Assembly: GCA_019918135.1 (NCBI GenBank)
Contig: WBZZ01000820.1
Coordinates: 62,001-126,000 of the forward strand
Length of the DNA: 64,000 nt
DNA from: Paulinella micropora
Taxonomy: Eukaryota; Cercozoa; Imbricatea; Euglyphida; Paulinellidae
Direction of reading: 5' to 3'
The notes below the pieces were generated by a model. The model saw only the letters and a program-made list of their open reading frames with translations. It did not search any database and was not told where the DNA came from. The position numbers and the translations under genes were made by a program. Within the stretch, counting starts at the first letter, position 1; the number at the start of each line of letters is the position of its first letter. Of the stretch, positions 31,572-42,810 are shown piece after piece.

Positions 31572-34500
31572 ATGGCCAAGCGGACGCAGAGCCAGGCGGT
31601 GCTGCCGGAGCCGTACGAGCCCTATTCTTTTCGCGGCAGCCACCCCTTCTATATGTCGCTGTCGAGCGGGGCGGGCCAGGCCCCCGCCCCGGAGGCCGAC
31701 GAGGCCAACATAGTGGACACCTTCTTCGAGCAGGGCGCCGAGGACTACGGCGCCGCCGGGCAGGGCCACCTGGCCCCCGCGCACGAGGGCGCCGACCTGG
31801 TGCGGGACGCGTGCTACTGCCTGCAGATGACGGTGCCCTCGCGCTTCCTGTCGCAGCCCACGCCCCTGGGCTTCGAGACCAAGACCAACAAGGTGCACGA
31901 GGCCTTCAAGCTGCTGGTGTGCCTGTGGTGGGCCATTGCGTCGCACCCCGACCTGCTGGGCGTGGACGCCGAGAGCGCGCTGCCCCACAGCGTCCGGGCC
32001 GTGTCGGCGGTCCAGGACGGGCACGGCCAGGTCGTCGGCCACTCGCTGTGGCTGTGGGTCAACCGCGCCAACTTCGACGTGCTGCGGATCATCAACGACC
32101 TGCTGGCCGACAGCCGGGGGTACGATCCCTGCCCGGGCAGCGCGCTGGCCACGGAGGAGGCGGGGGACGGGGCGGACGCGGGCGACGCCGAGCAGCCCGA
32201 CGGCTGGCGGCCGCCCGCGGCCAAGAAGCAGCGGCGCGGGGGCGGCCAGCGCCCGCGCTGGCAGCCGACCAAGTGCCCCTTCACCGCGGACTACCGGGAG
32301 TCTTTGGCGAAGCTGATGCAGAACGTGGAGTTCCTGAGCTCGGTGGTGCTGGTGGCCCGGACCCCGCAGGCGGGGGCGGACGTGTCGGCGTTCCTGCTGC
32401 GGCGGCGGACGGAGCGCGTGTGGGGGGGCTGCGTGCTGGACCCGCGCGTCTTCTTCCACCCGCGCCATATGCGGCACGGGCTGCTGGAGGGCGTGGTGCC
32501 GGCGCAGCTGGACTGGGCCCGGTACGTGCTGGAGCCGCCCGCGGGCCAGGGCGGGGCGGCGACGTTCGCGGTGCCCTTCCCGGACCTGTTCTGGCGCCTG
32601 CCGTCCAGGCTGTCGCACGCCAGGTTCGCGCACACGCGCCTGCCGGTGCCCCGGCGCCCCGACCTGGAGGAAGCCCAGGGCACGGCCGAGGAAAACACCC
32701 TGTTGGGGGTGCTGGCGGCGGACGAGCAGCTCGGGCCCGACGAGCTGTGTGCGCGCGCGCGGTCGCTGGCGGGCCTGGTGCGGGCCGTGGACGGCGGGGC
32801 CGGCGGCGGCGGCGGCGCGGCCAGCGAGCAGACGATCAAGCGCCTGATGCACCAGGGGCGGCAGCGCCTGCTGGACGAGGTGGCCGAGCTGCGGCGGGGG
32901 GGCGCGTCGGCCGAGGCGTGCGCGTCGGCGCACTGGCAGGGGCTGCAGACCCTGCGGCGCGGGGTAGCCCCCTGGGTGCAGAGCCTGCTGCGGGAGGGCG
33001 GCGGCTGCTCGGACGCGCAGCTGGCGGCCTTCTCGCACCTGAGCAAGCCCCGGCCGTCCGAGGTGGACGGCACCCCCCTGCCGCTCAGCTGGTACTCGTT
33101 CCAGGCGCTCCCGGTCGACAACCTCGGGGTGTCGGACTGCTACTACGTGCGGCTGCACAACCTGTTCGAGCACCAGCTGCGGGTGGGCACGATGCACGTG
33201 GAGGCGCAGCTCATGCTGCTGGTGGCGCAGTGCTCGGTGCGGGAGACGGCGTTCGTCAACATGGTGGCGTACGGCCCGCCGGGCACGGGCAAGAGCCGGC
33301 TGCAGGACCTGCTCATGAAGTTCCTGCTGCTGCCCGGCACGACGGTGGCGCTGACCGACATGTCGACCAAGGCCATGGCCGGCAACTACGACAAGCGCGG
33401 CGAGGTGCGCGTGATGGACGAGATGCCGCAGCACTTTTGGGGCTGCGCAACGGGCGCACCGAGGCGTCCAGCATCACGGAGACGATCAAGTCGATGCTGT
33501 CGGCGCCTACGCTGCAGTACCAGATCTGCCGCGTCGACAACGAGCGGGGGCAGCGCTTCATCGAGCAGACGTGCGCGCGCATCAGCGGCGCCTTCATCGG
33601 GGCCAGCAACACGTACCCGTGCGACTTTCTGGCCGCCATCCGGGACCGCCTGCTGTGCATCTACAGCCCCGCGCGCGAGCGGCCCGGCCACGAGCCCTGG
33701 CGCAACGTCGGGACCGAGCCGGACGTGCAGAGCCAGGCCGTGCTGGAGGAACAGGTGCGCTGGGTGCGGGACGACACGGCGCTGGGCTACGTGTACGACA
33801 CGCTGCTGGCGCTGGGCTTCACCAACCCCGTGCGCCTGTACGTGACGCCGCAGCTGCTGGGCCGCTTCTGCCAGCGGGCCGAGCAGCACGGCGTGTGCGG
33901 CCTGCACTCGCAGCGCACGATCCACCGGCTCACGGCCCTCATCACGCGCAACATTATCCGCCGCGCCGTGTTCCTGGTGTTCCACTTGTCGCTGAGCCCG
34001 CTCATCGACCCCGGCCGGGGCACGCACTACGGCTGGCCGCTGGGCAAGGCGCCGGCGCTCGAGGACTTTGGGTGGCTGGACTTCTGGCTCAACGACGAGG
34101 ACCCGTCCGTGCTGCTCACGGCCATCACCATGATCGGCGAGCACGAGTTCCACTTCCCGCAGCAGCGCGCCGTGCTGTACACCCTGGCGCGCGAGTTCTT
34201 CGAGGCCCGGTACCAGGTGCCCGAGGCGCAGCAGCTGTGGCTGCCGGCGGGCACGCGCTCGGCGTTCGTGAGCGAGCGCGTCCTGGCCGAGGACGCCGGC
34301 TCGTGCCCGCGCTACTCGCAGCTGGCCGACCCGCACGCGGCGTGCGACAAGTACGCGCGGGCGGCCCTGCACGCCCGGGAGGAGGTCCTGCGCCACGAGC
34401 AGGAGCTGACCGCCCGGCGGCGCCGCGTGGCGCTGCAGCGCAATGGCGTGCGGCCGGGCCATTACTCCTTCTCCAAGCACGACAGCCAGCTGTTCGCCAA

Positions 34501-35488
34501 CCACCTGGACTACGCCGAGTGCAGCCGCGCGCTGGGCGGCCTGCTGTGGAAGAACCACGCCCGGGAGCTGCGCATGGACTACCACGAGTTCAAGGACGTG
34601 CTGCACCAGCTGCTGCAGGGCCGGCCCGGCGACCGGGGGCCCGTGGTCGTGCAGCGCGCCGAGGACTTCCAGGTGCCGTCGCTGGTGATAGAGCAGGGGC
34701 TGGCGCCCGACCTGCTGCCGAGGCTCATGGTCCAGGTCCTGCAGGACCACTTTGCGCGCCCGCGCCAGATGCTCACGGGGCAGCTCGACCGCTCGCTGCA
34801 GCACTACGAGCTGTTCCTGACGGACCTGCTGCCGAACGGCGTGCCGCGCGGCCTGACGGACCCCGGCCGCGCGTCCGCAGCAGCCGGGCCGCCGCCCGTG
34901 GTGCAGGGCCAGCTGGGGCAGGACCCCGCGTCGCTGGGCGGGCTGCTGCGGCCGCTGCGGACGCGTGGCACCACCACCACCGGCGCCGGGGCGGCCGGCG
35001 CCAGCGACGGCCAGGCGGCGGCCGGCACCAGCGCCGGCGACGGGGCCACCCCGCCGGGGGCCACTCAGCAGGGGGCCGCGCCGGGGGACCTGGCCGACTA
35101 CGTGTACGCCCAGCACCGCCGCGAGTTCTGGCTGCCGGCCACCGCCGCCACGCCCGCGGGCGGCACGCACGAGCACCTGCCCGACCACCGCCTGCTGCCA
35201 GCCCTGCTCGGCCGCGATGCCGAGATCCGGCGCCAGCAGGCGGCCGCGCTGGCCCCGCTGCTCGGGCTGGAGCCCGAGGCCCTGCTGCGCAGCGTGCTGG
35301 GCATCCACTCGTACGGCAGCGGCGCCAACCCGCTGCTGGAGACCACCCCGCCGGGCGTGGGCGCCGCCGCCGCGCCCTCTTCCTCGTCGCCCTCGTCCTC
35401 GTCCTCGTCGTCGTCCTCTTCCTCGTCGTCCTCCGGCGGTCTGGCCGGGCTGGGCCCGACGGACGGCCCGGATGACATGCAGGACTAG
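31572..35488 (+). CDS. Large AAA+ ATPase, helicase-like, about 1,300 aa
   Basis: Starts at ATG 31,572 in a strong initiation context (GCCATGG), MAKRTQSQAVLPEPYEPYSF. The first ~550 residues are a unique alpha/beta region with conserved-looking phrases (YCLQMTVPSRFLSQPTPLGF, KVHEAFKLLVCLWWAIASHP). The ATPase core has a Walker A YGPPGTGKSRLQDLLMKFLL near residue 565, Walker B VRVMDEMP, a sensor-1 type segment FIGASNTYPCDF and Arg-rich RDRLLCIYSPAR after it. A helical C-terminal half of about 650 residues follows and ends in a Ser-run coded by TCG/TCC repeats (35,380-35,430). TAG is followed at once by AATAAA (35,490-35,495). Walker motif spacing and the asparagine sensor suit superfamily 3 or AAA+ replicative helicases of DNA viruses. 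About one break in the frame; otherwise it looks complete. Confidence 0.75.
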
Positions 35489-35495
35489 GAATAAA

Positions 35496-35790
35496 AAATA
35501 GTTCTCTCTCTCACTCTCACGCACGCGTGTGCGCTCTTTTGTGCTACCCGGCCAGCCGGAGCGAGTCTCTTTTTGCGCGGCAGTATTTCCTGCTGTAGTC
35601 CCCGGGTAACCTGTCTGCCCTGCGCTTCCTATCAGTGGGCGCAGGACGATGAGAGGTTTCTGCCTGCCCCCCCCCCTCTCCCCCCCCCTTTTCCTCTTCT
35701 TCAGGCCGCGCAGGCGGGCTTACAGAATGTTTTTCTTTTCGAAATCCAATGCGAGTGTCCCCTCAGCCGCAGGTCGGCGGCCTCCGGCTT
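35496..35790. other. Intergenic stretch between convergent genes
   Basis: About 300 bp between the ATPase 3' end and the 3' end of the minus-strand gene at 35,791. It contains C-runs near 35,670 and no domain-bearing frame. Minus-strand TTTAAA/TTAAAT phrases near 35,790 may serve the neighbour's 3' end. Confidence 0.3.
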
Positions 35791-37081
35791 TTAAATTAGA
35801 CGGTGCTCGCCCGCGACCCAGCTCGGGCTGCCGTTGGCAAAGCTGACATACATCCCCTCCGCTCTGGCTTGTAGCTGTTTCACTGCCGCGGGTTCGTCCT
35901 CTTCTTTGTAGCAAATCATGACCAGACCAGCTGCACACTGCCGTTGGGCAGTACTTGGAACCGGTCTCGGTACAAAGACCGCCAGTGTCCCTTTCTCCAC
36001 CCGGAAATTCTTTCTTCGCTAGTTGCTTCAAAGTAAAAGTGCGCCGTGTCAGACGAATTCGGTCTTTGACAGAGACGCGACACCCAGGTTTTACTGGGTC
36101 GGACCGCCGACGGTAGAACTAGGAGAGTGCTGCTGATCTCGAGGGCAGGCGTGTTCGCGATTGTGGTGTGCGACACAGTCGTTGCCATGCCGGGGCCTTT
36201 GCCAAAAAGCGTGCCTCGCAAATGACACATTCCTCCGTTGGCTGGACGGAAGCAGAGGACCGCATCGCGGTCGACACCTTCGGGATACAGTATTACGCTG
36301 CCGGATCTGAGGGCGGGAAAAACTTGGGGTGAATCTGTGACCATATCTCGAAAGCAGCGCTCTGGCCTGTCCAACCCAGGCACTCGATCTGTTTGGCTTC
36401 CAGTACATAGACTTCCGGTAGACGCTGCTGGCAAGCGCGCAGCCGCGCCACCTCCAGGCGTAGTTCGAACAGCTCCTGTCCGAACAGAAAGACAGAGATT
36501 AGCAGCAGCACCCCTCTTCGCCTGCTGCACTCTCTCCCGCTTAGCGTGCGCGGGCAACTCACCCGTGCTTCGCCTCCGGGCTCTTGCGGACGCAGCGCCA
36601 CCCGGAGGCCCGCCCACACTAGGATGAACCCTGACGCTGGCTCCTTACAGGGCAGCAGTCGCAGTCCCGTGCCGTCGTCTGCCAGCATAACAGAGGCACA
36701 GCACAACTGAAAAACACTACCCCTTGGGATTTTGCCCTCAGGTCTCATGTCTTGCCGTTGCTTGTTTCAACGCAGAGGTGCGGAAAGGCAGGGGGGACTA
36801 GGACCCGTTCTCAGTGATGCTATCGCGGCGCGCAGCTCTTCCTCGTCGATGTCACCCTCCGCGCGCACACTTCCCTGCCAGAGCGCCTGCGTGGCTGGTG
36901 AGCCTTCACTGCTAGTGCGAGAGGTTACAGGCCCCGCCTTGATCATGGCTTCCACCTGCAGGCAGTGTCCTCCCTCGCGCAGGCTTAGGCGCAAAAACCC
37001 CTCAACACCATGCTTGTGCACAGCCAGCGTCAAGGAGGCAGAAGCCGTGCTCTCGCCTTCTCTCTCGGCCGCCAGGGCCAT
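35791..37081 (-). CDS. Unknown spliced gene, about 350-400 aa
   Basis: Minus strand, ATG at 37,081 (MALAAEREGESTASASLTLA). Coding-like phrases in order: GFLRLSLREGGHCLQVEAMI, DIDEEELRAAIASLRTG, CCASVMLADDGTGLRLLPCK, FILVWAGLRVALRPQEPGGE, FELRLEVARLRACQQRLPEV, RSGSVILYPEGVDRDAVLCF, SDTAHFYFEATSEERISGWR and a C-terminal part with KQLQARAEGMYVSFANG. An 87-nt intron is well supported: donor GTGAGT at 36,562 and acceptor CTGTTCGGACAG ending at 36,476. A further intron ahead of CCASVML is likely (acceptor GTGTTTTTCAG). The gene appears broken, about two breaks. The beta-rich middle could be a PH-like or clamp-like fold, but I do not recognise it. Confidence 0.5.
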
Positions 37082-37439
37082 TCGGTATGTGTATTAGCGG
37101 GGTGCAAGGAGAAAAGAACAGGAGGGCCTGAGATAGGCCGGGGGGCCGAGGTCGCACTGCCATGATTGGTGCCGGTCTGCGAGTGAGGAGAGGGAGCTGG
37201 AAAGGGGGGCAGGGGGGGCGAGGGGGGGGGCGCACCGAGGAAGGGCGGAGGGGGAGATGGCCCTTTTCTCCCTCCCCCCTTTTCTCCCTCTCCCCCTTTT
37301 CTCCCTCCCCTCTGCTCTCCTGAGGGGAGAAGTGGAGCGGGGGGCAGAAGGGGCCTACCGCACACCGCCGCCCCCCACCCCGCACTCCGTCGGCCGCGTG
37401 CATGCAGCCGCCACACAACCCGCGCACGGCGTGGTACCG
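37082..37439. promoter_or_regulatory. Divergent promoter region with G-runs; unit 1 of a shared leader
   Basis: Separates the minus-strand gene (ATG 37,081) from the plus-strand HNH copy 1 (ATG 37,440). It has G-runs (37,200-37,230), a CCCTTTTCTCCCTC tandem repeat (about 37,258-37,315) and one copy of the repeat unit GGGGCCTACCGCACACCGCC that becomes tandem upstream of the next two module copies. No TATA element is obvious here; a TATAAAA sits farther in at about 37,661. Confidence 0.4.
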
Positions 37440-39302
37440 ATGCAGAACCGGCTGCGTGAGCTGTCTGCCAAGATGCGAACCCGCGCCCAGCGGCAGCTGT
37501 ATCCTATTGAGCCAGTGGTGGCAGAGCCGTCGTGTTCCGACAGCGAGACAGAGGACAGCGAGACAGAGGACAGCGAGACAGAGCACAGTGAGTTCGAAGA
37601 GCAGATTCCTATTGGCACGCCGCCATACGGCGGGATGGCTTCACGCGCTATCCATAGCGCGATATAAAACAAACCATTTATTATGGGCTTGAGCGAGGAA
37701 GCTTTGAAAACAGCTGTTACACGCCAACAGGACGGTTTCTTTGCAATTACCGACGTCATCGCTTTCTTCAAGAGCTCTTCAACCAAGGCTGCTAGAAAGG
37801 ACTATGATCGACTGAAGAACAAGTTGAAACACCAGAGAGCAGAAGTTATTCCGCGCAAGATTGCCTTTCCGCGTTCGAATGGGCAAAGGGGGGCTACAGT
37901 AGATTGCTACAGGTTTTGTGATTTGCTGAAGATCCTGTCCTTGGTCCCTGGTTCCACAGGCAAAAGAATTTAATGGGAGCAAGCAAACTTGCTGGCTCGG
38001 GTTGCACTGCAGAGGACCATAGCCGAGCCTGTGACTGTCCCCTCTCCAGAGGACGACTGCCCCCCTGCCAGCACACTCAAAAGCTGCATTCCTTCACCGG
38101 AAGCAGCCAAGCCCCCCCCTACGGCAGCCTCTGGCTTCTCCACGCACCAGAAAACTCTAGCCTCCTCAGGTACCGCACGCGATGAAAACCTGTGGCAGGC
38201 TATGCAGCGACTGTTGGAAGGAATTGAACGACAAAAAGACGGATACTTCTGTGCCTTTGATGCAATTGCAAGATTTCTGACCTGTTCACTCAAGCAGGCC
38301 AGAAAATGCTACACACGCCTCGAACACCGGTTGTCTGAACACGGTGTACTCTCCCGTTCAGTCAAAATGAAATTCAAACGAAAAGATGGAAAGAATGGAA
38401 TTCCTATTGCTTGCTTCCGCAAAAAGGATATGTACTTCATTCTCACGCTGCTTCCGGGGAAAAAGTCGGAGGCCATGCGTTTTAAGCTAGCACAAGGCGC
38501 GGCGAACGTGTTTCAGCCCGAGAGGAATTCACATGACGTCGCTGGCAAAGTACTAACAGTGCAGCCGGCGAAAAGTGACACGCGACTGAGTGGCACGCAG
38601 CCGACGACGAACGAAGACGCCTCTACCGCCAAAAAAGCAGGCGACCGTCAGGCACAGCTTATCCATATTCATCCCAGCGACTTGTCGACAGCGAAGCCCT
38701 ATGTCTGGGATGGCAGCGACATTTCCGCTTTTAGTGGTGCCAATCACCTACAGGCTATCAAAAACGCCATGCGCGGCCTTCATTCGGATGTCGAAATAGA
38801 CACGCAACCAGTCTATCTAGGGTTTGTCAAGCCCCTTACGAACGAAAAGCGTTTCATGTCACGTTCCCTGGTGCGGCGCTGGGTTTTAGAGCACCGCCGC
38901 AGCATCTTCTTCAGAGACTACTTTGACGAGAATGGTAAATAGGAGGGAGGAGAGAGAGTAGAGTGCGTACCATGCTTGCCGGCGGTGCGTGTTGATGTGG
39001 CTGTGATTTGGCAGGCATTCAGAAGATTCATTTTCACATTGACCATGTTATTCCCGAATCTGCTAACGGCCCTGATCATCCGCGAAATCATGCCCTGATG
39101 CCGGCGACATTCAATTCCGCGTTTTCTTCTTGGTGATGCCTGCCAAGTCTCAGTATATTGGTACATCTCTTGTTGATTGTGCTGGCCTATGGGCGATGCT
39201 GCTGTAGGAAATACGGCCGCACGCACTGTGATCCTGTTTGCCAAGTACATCCACAAGAAGACCAAGCTGCATGTCACCTTGGACGACATGGAGATGTTTT
39301 AG
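37440..39302 (+). CDS. HNH endonuclease, spliced, module copy 1
   Basis: Begins at ATG 37,440 (MQNRLRELSAKMRTRAQRQL), then an acidic Glu/Ser/Thr tract. Two related domains of about 90 residues follow (RQQDGFFAITDVIAFFKSSS and RQKDGYFCAFDAIARFLTCS), each with the plan DGfF...D.IA.F..S..Ar..Y.RL and a final L.PG; this may be a DNA-binding module. A conserved C-terminal part (YVWDGSDISAF, then VYLGFVKPLTNEKRFMSRSL, VLEHRRSIFFRDYFDENG) precedes an 80-nt intron (38,935-39,014). The HNH core follows (HIDHVIPESANGPDHPRN), then a 47-nt intron (39,161-39,207) and the last exon (NTAARTVILFAKYIHKKTKL...MEMF, stop 39,302). ATTAAA at 39,326-39,331. About two breaks. Probably a homing-type or selfish nuclease. 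Confidence 0.72.
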
Positions 39303-39331
39303 CTTGGTCTGCGGTCCTTTTCTTTATTAAA

Positions 39332-40062
39332 GTCTTAGTGTTTCTCCTGATTACTTAGCAAGATTCAGCAATGGCCGGCAAGATCTCTTTTAAGGCCAGT
39401 GCTCGTCTGCGAGTTGTGCGGGCTCGCCGCAGAGAGAATAGATCCTGGCCTAGTCCAAGTCTAGCTCGCGGCAGTTTCCCTGACGACGGCCTGCCACCGT
39501 AGCTATCGAGGTCATCCAGGATCTGTGTGGAGGCACGCTGTCGAGAAATTAGTGGAGGAAGTGGCTAGGGGGCGCACTCAGAAGAGCAGACGACTTCTCT
39601 AAGTCGGGGCTCCTCCCCCCCCCCCCCCGGCGCTCTCTTCCTTCCCATCTCCCCCCCTTGCCTCCGTGCTCTCCCCCTGTTGTCCCAGCGCCGGGTGGGA
39701 AGGGGCCTGCTGCACACCGCCGCCCCCCCGCACTCCTCCACCGCCCGCGAGCGCGCGCCGGGTGGGAAGGGGCCTGCTGCACGCCGCCGCCCCCCGCACT
39801 CCTCCACCGCCCGCGAGCGTGCGCCGGGTGGGGGAGGGACCTGCTGCACACCGCCGCCCCCCGCACTCCTCCACCGTCCGCGAGCGTGCGCCGGGTGGGG
39901 AAGGGGGCTGCTGCACACCGCCGCCCCCTCCCCCACCCTCACTCCTTCCCCACCCGCGAGCGTGCGCCGGGTGGGGGAGGGGCCTACCGCACACCGCCGC
40001 CCCCCACCCCGCGCTCCGTCGTGCGTGCAGCCGCCCCACAACCCGCGCACGGCGTAGTACCG
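39332..40062. repeat. Leader with about five tandem copies of a ~64-bp G+C-rich repeat
   Basis: After a spacer that resembles the one following module copy 2, a tandem repeat of about 64 bp begins near 39,688 and runs to about 40,018. The unit includes GCGCCGGGTGGGAAGGGGCC, TGCTGCACACCGCCGCCCCC and CACTCCTCCACCGCCCGCGA. Open frames across it in every register are repeat artefacts. It ends just before ATG 40,063 of HNH copy 2, so it is probably a promoter or enhancer-type repeat. Confidence 0.7.
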
Positions 40063-41416
40063 ATGCAGAACCGGCTGAGCGAGCTGTCCGCCAAGATGCG
40101 GACGCGTGCCCAGCGCCGTCGTCCTTCCGCCGAGCCCGAGCCCACGGCAGAGCCGTCGTGTTGCGACCACGAGGGAGACGACACCGAGACAGAGGACAGC
40201 GAGACAGACAATGAGACTGGAGACAGTGATTTCAAAGAGTGGGAACATGACTTACCCTCGCACCAGAAAAGTCTAGACTCCTCAGGTACCTCACACGATG
40301 AAAACTTGTGGCAGGCTATGCAGCGACTGTTGGAAGGAATTGAACGACAAAAAGACGGATATTTCTGTGCCTTTGACGCAATCTCAAGATTTCTGGCCTG
40401 TTCACTCAACCAGGCCAGAATATCTTATACACGCCTTGAGCATCGGTTGTCTGAATACGGCATACTGTCTCGTTCAGTCAAACTGAAGTTCAAACGGAAA
40501 GATGGGAAGAATGGAATTCCTGTTGCTTGCTTCCGCAAAAAGGACATGTAACTTGTTTTTGCGTTGCTTCCTGGGGAGAGAGCGGAGGCTCTGCGATTTA
40601 AGCTACTGCAAGGCGTGGCGAACGTGTTTCTGCCCGAGAAGAATTCGCACGACGTCGCCAGCAAAGTACTAACAGCGCAGCAGGCGAAAAGTAACACACA
40701 ACTGAGTGGTACGCAGCCGACGACGAAAGAAGACCCCTCAGCCGCCCAAAAAGCAGGCGAACGTCAGGCACAGCTCATCCAGGTTCTTCCCAGCGACTTG
40801 TCGACTGCGAAACCCTATGTCTGGGACGGTAGCGACATTTCCTCTTTTAGTGGTCTCAATCACCTACAAGCTATCAAAAACGCCATGCGCGGCCTTCATT
40901 CGGATGTCGAAATCGACACGCAACCAGTCTATCTGGGATTTGTGAAGCCCCTTACGAACGAAAAGCGGTTCATGTCACGTTCTCTGGTGCGGCGCTGGGT
41001 TATAGAGCACCGCCGCAGCATCTTCTTCAGAGACTACTTTGACGAGAATGGTAAATAGGGGGAGCGAGACGGGATAGAGTGTGTACCATGCTTGCTGGCG
41101 GTGCATGATGTGGCTGTGATTTGACAGGCATTCAGAAGATTCATTTTCACATTGACCATGTTATTCCTGAATCTGCTAACGGTCCTGACCATCCGCGAAA
41201 TTATGCCCTGATGCAGGCGACATTCAATTCCGCGTTTTCTTCGTGGTGGATGCCTGCCAAGTCTCAGTATATTGGTAAATCTCTTCTTTATTGTGTTGGC
41301 CTATGCGAATTGCTACTGTAGGAAATACGGCCGCACGCACTGCGATCCTGTTTGCCAAGTACATCCACAAGAAGACCAAGCTGCAGGTCGCCTTAGATGA
41401 TATGGAGATGTTTTAG
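40063..41416 (+). CDS. HNH endonuclease, spliced, module copy 2
   Basis: Begins at ATG 40,063 (MQNRLSELSAKMRTRAQRRR), followed by an acidic tract and a single copy of the 90-residue domain (RQKDGYFCAFDAISRFLACS). Copy 1 has two. It then matches copy 1 closely: YVWDGSDISSFSGLNHLQAI, VYLGFVKPLTNEKRFMSRSL and RSIFFRDYFDENG. Intron 1 is 41,051-41,127 (GTAAAT...TTGACAG). The HNH exon reads IHFHIDHVIPESANGPDHPR, then NYALMQATFNSAFSSWWMPA. Intron 2 is 41,275-41,321 (47 nt). The last exon ends MEMF at 41,416, with ATTAAA at 41,439-41,444. Introns at identical places in both copies confirm the gene structure. The frame has about one break. Confidence 0.75.
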
Positions 41417-41444
41417 CTTGTCTTCGGTGCTTTGTCTTATTAAA

Positions 41445-42040
41445 AGTCTCAGTGTCTCTCCTGATTCTTAAGCAAGGTTAAGCGACGGCCGGCCTCTCCA
41501 AGATCTCTTTTCCTAAGCTCAGTCCACTGCCTGGAAAGGCCAGTGCTCGTCTGTACGTAGTAAGGCCTCCTCGGCAGTCAGTAATTCTAGCGGTCCGCAT
41601 GTCTCAAGAGGTGCGCCGACAGGTGGCAGCGGCAAAAGGGATCAGCCAAAACTCGAAGCACAAACCAGCCGTTCGTGCCTACAGTATCTCGCTGACGGCC
41701 TGCCACCTTAGCTGTCGACGTCATCCAGGATCTATGTGCAGGCACGCTGCCGAGACAGGAGAATGGAGGAAGGTCTGGCGGGGAGGGGCCTGCCGCACGC
41801 CGCTCCCCCCCCCCGCACTCCTCTGCCGCCCGCGAGCGTGCGCCGGGTGGAGGGGGGGAGGAGCTTGCTGCACACCGCCGCCCCACACGCACTCCGCCGC
41901 CCACGAGCGTGCCCCGGGTGGGGGGGGAGGGGCCTGCTGCACACTGCCGCCCCCCCAGCACTCCGCCGCCGCACCGCGTGTGTGTGCAGCTGCCCCTTGT
42001 GGCACGGACGGGAAAACGCCTCAGAACCGTGGCCACAAGA
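41445..42040. repeat. Leader of module copy 3 with about three ~64-bp repeats
   Basis: The spacer (41,445-41,775) resembles the one after copy 1, including GACGGCCTGCCACC and TCATCCAGGATCTATGTGCA. About three copies of the ~64-bp repeat follow (41,780-41,965). This shows that the 3' flank and leader were duplicated together with the module. ATG 42,041 follows. Confidence 0.65.
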
Positions 42041-42810
42041 ATGCAGACCCGTGCGCAGCGCCGGCGGCAGGAGCTGTCGGATGCTACCAGGCGCGAGCTG
42101 CTGGCGGGGGTGAGTACGGTGCAGCCCGCGCTGCCAAGCGCCGCGCCGACAGTCACGTCGGCGCTGACTGCCGTACAGGCGGCAGGTGCGGTCCAGGTGC
42201 CACCACCACCGCCGCAGGAGGTAGCGGAGCCGGCCGTGAAGCGGCAGTGCTTGCAACTGCTAGAGTCGGAGCGAGAGTTGCTAGCAGCGAAGCGGAAATT
42301 GGCCCTCCTCAAGCGCGTGGTTGCGAAGAAGAGCTGGCCGCACTGGAGGCCGGCTGGGCCCTGGAACAGAAACAGCTGGAGGTCGGCTGGGCCCTGGAAC
42401 AGAAGCAGCTGCAGCGCAGGTGCAAAAGCGTGGCGGCTAACCAGCAGGCCGTCTTCCGCGTGTATCGGACCACAGTGGATCTGTACCAGCAACAGCTGCA
42501 GGAGGGCGGGCTGGCGCTGGATGCCCGACGAGTCGGCCGGGGCGGAGACCCGCCCCGAGGGCGAGAGAGGGGTAGCCGGGGGCCCGTACACACGCGCCAG
42601 CGGCTTCGGCCGGGGGCTGGTCAGAGCTCAGCAGGTCTTCGACAGGGCAGGCGTGGTTTAGCCCACGTGCGCAGGCCGGAGGGCACACCCCGCTCACCTC
42701 CTCTACTGGCCGCCGGAACACAGTGCCAGCAGGCTAATAATGAATGTCTATTTTTCCCCAAGGTACTTCTTATAAGAGCTGGCGGTGGATAGGAGTGGTA
42801 AGCATCTTTT
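42041..42810 (+). CDS. Module copy 3: coiled-coil protein with the shared leader peptide
   Basis: ATG 42,041 opens MQTRAQRRRQELSDATRREL, matching the MRTRAQRR leader of the two HNH copies. The body differs: an Ala/Pro/Val-rich linker (QVPPPPPQEVAEPAVKRQCL), then heptad-like helices (LQLLESERELLAAKRKLALL, then ALEAGWALEQKQLEVGWALE with a short internal duplication, then FRVYRTTVDLYQQQLQEGGL). I see no nuclease motif. About one break. It may be a DNA-binding or structural coiled-coil protein; the right end is not well defined. Confidence 0.5.

Noticed and set aside
31061-33440. Very long plus-strand frame through the leader and first half of the ATPase gene, and several 500-740-residue minus-strand frames opposite it
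   Set aside because: Composition is Arg/Ala/Gly/Pro low-complexity typical of shadow frames in G+C-rich DNA; the frame from ATG 31,572 carries the Walker A motif and natural composition.
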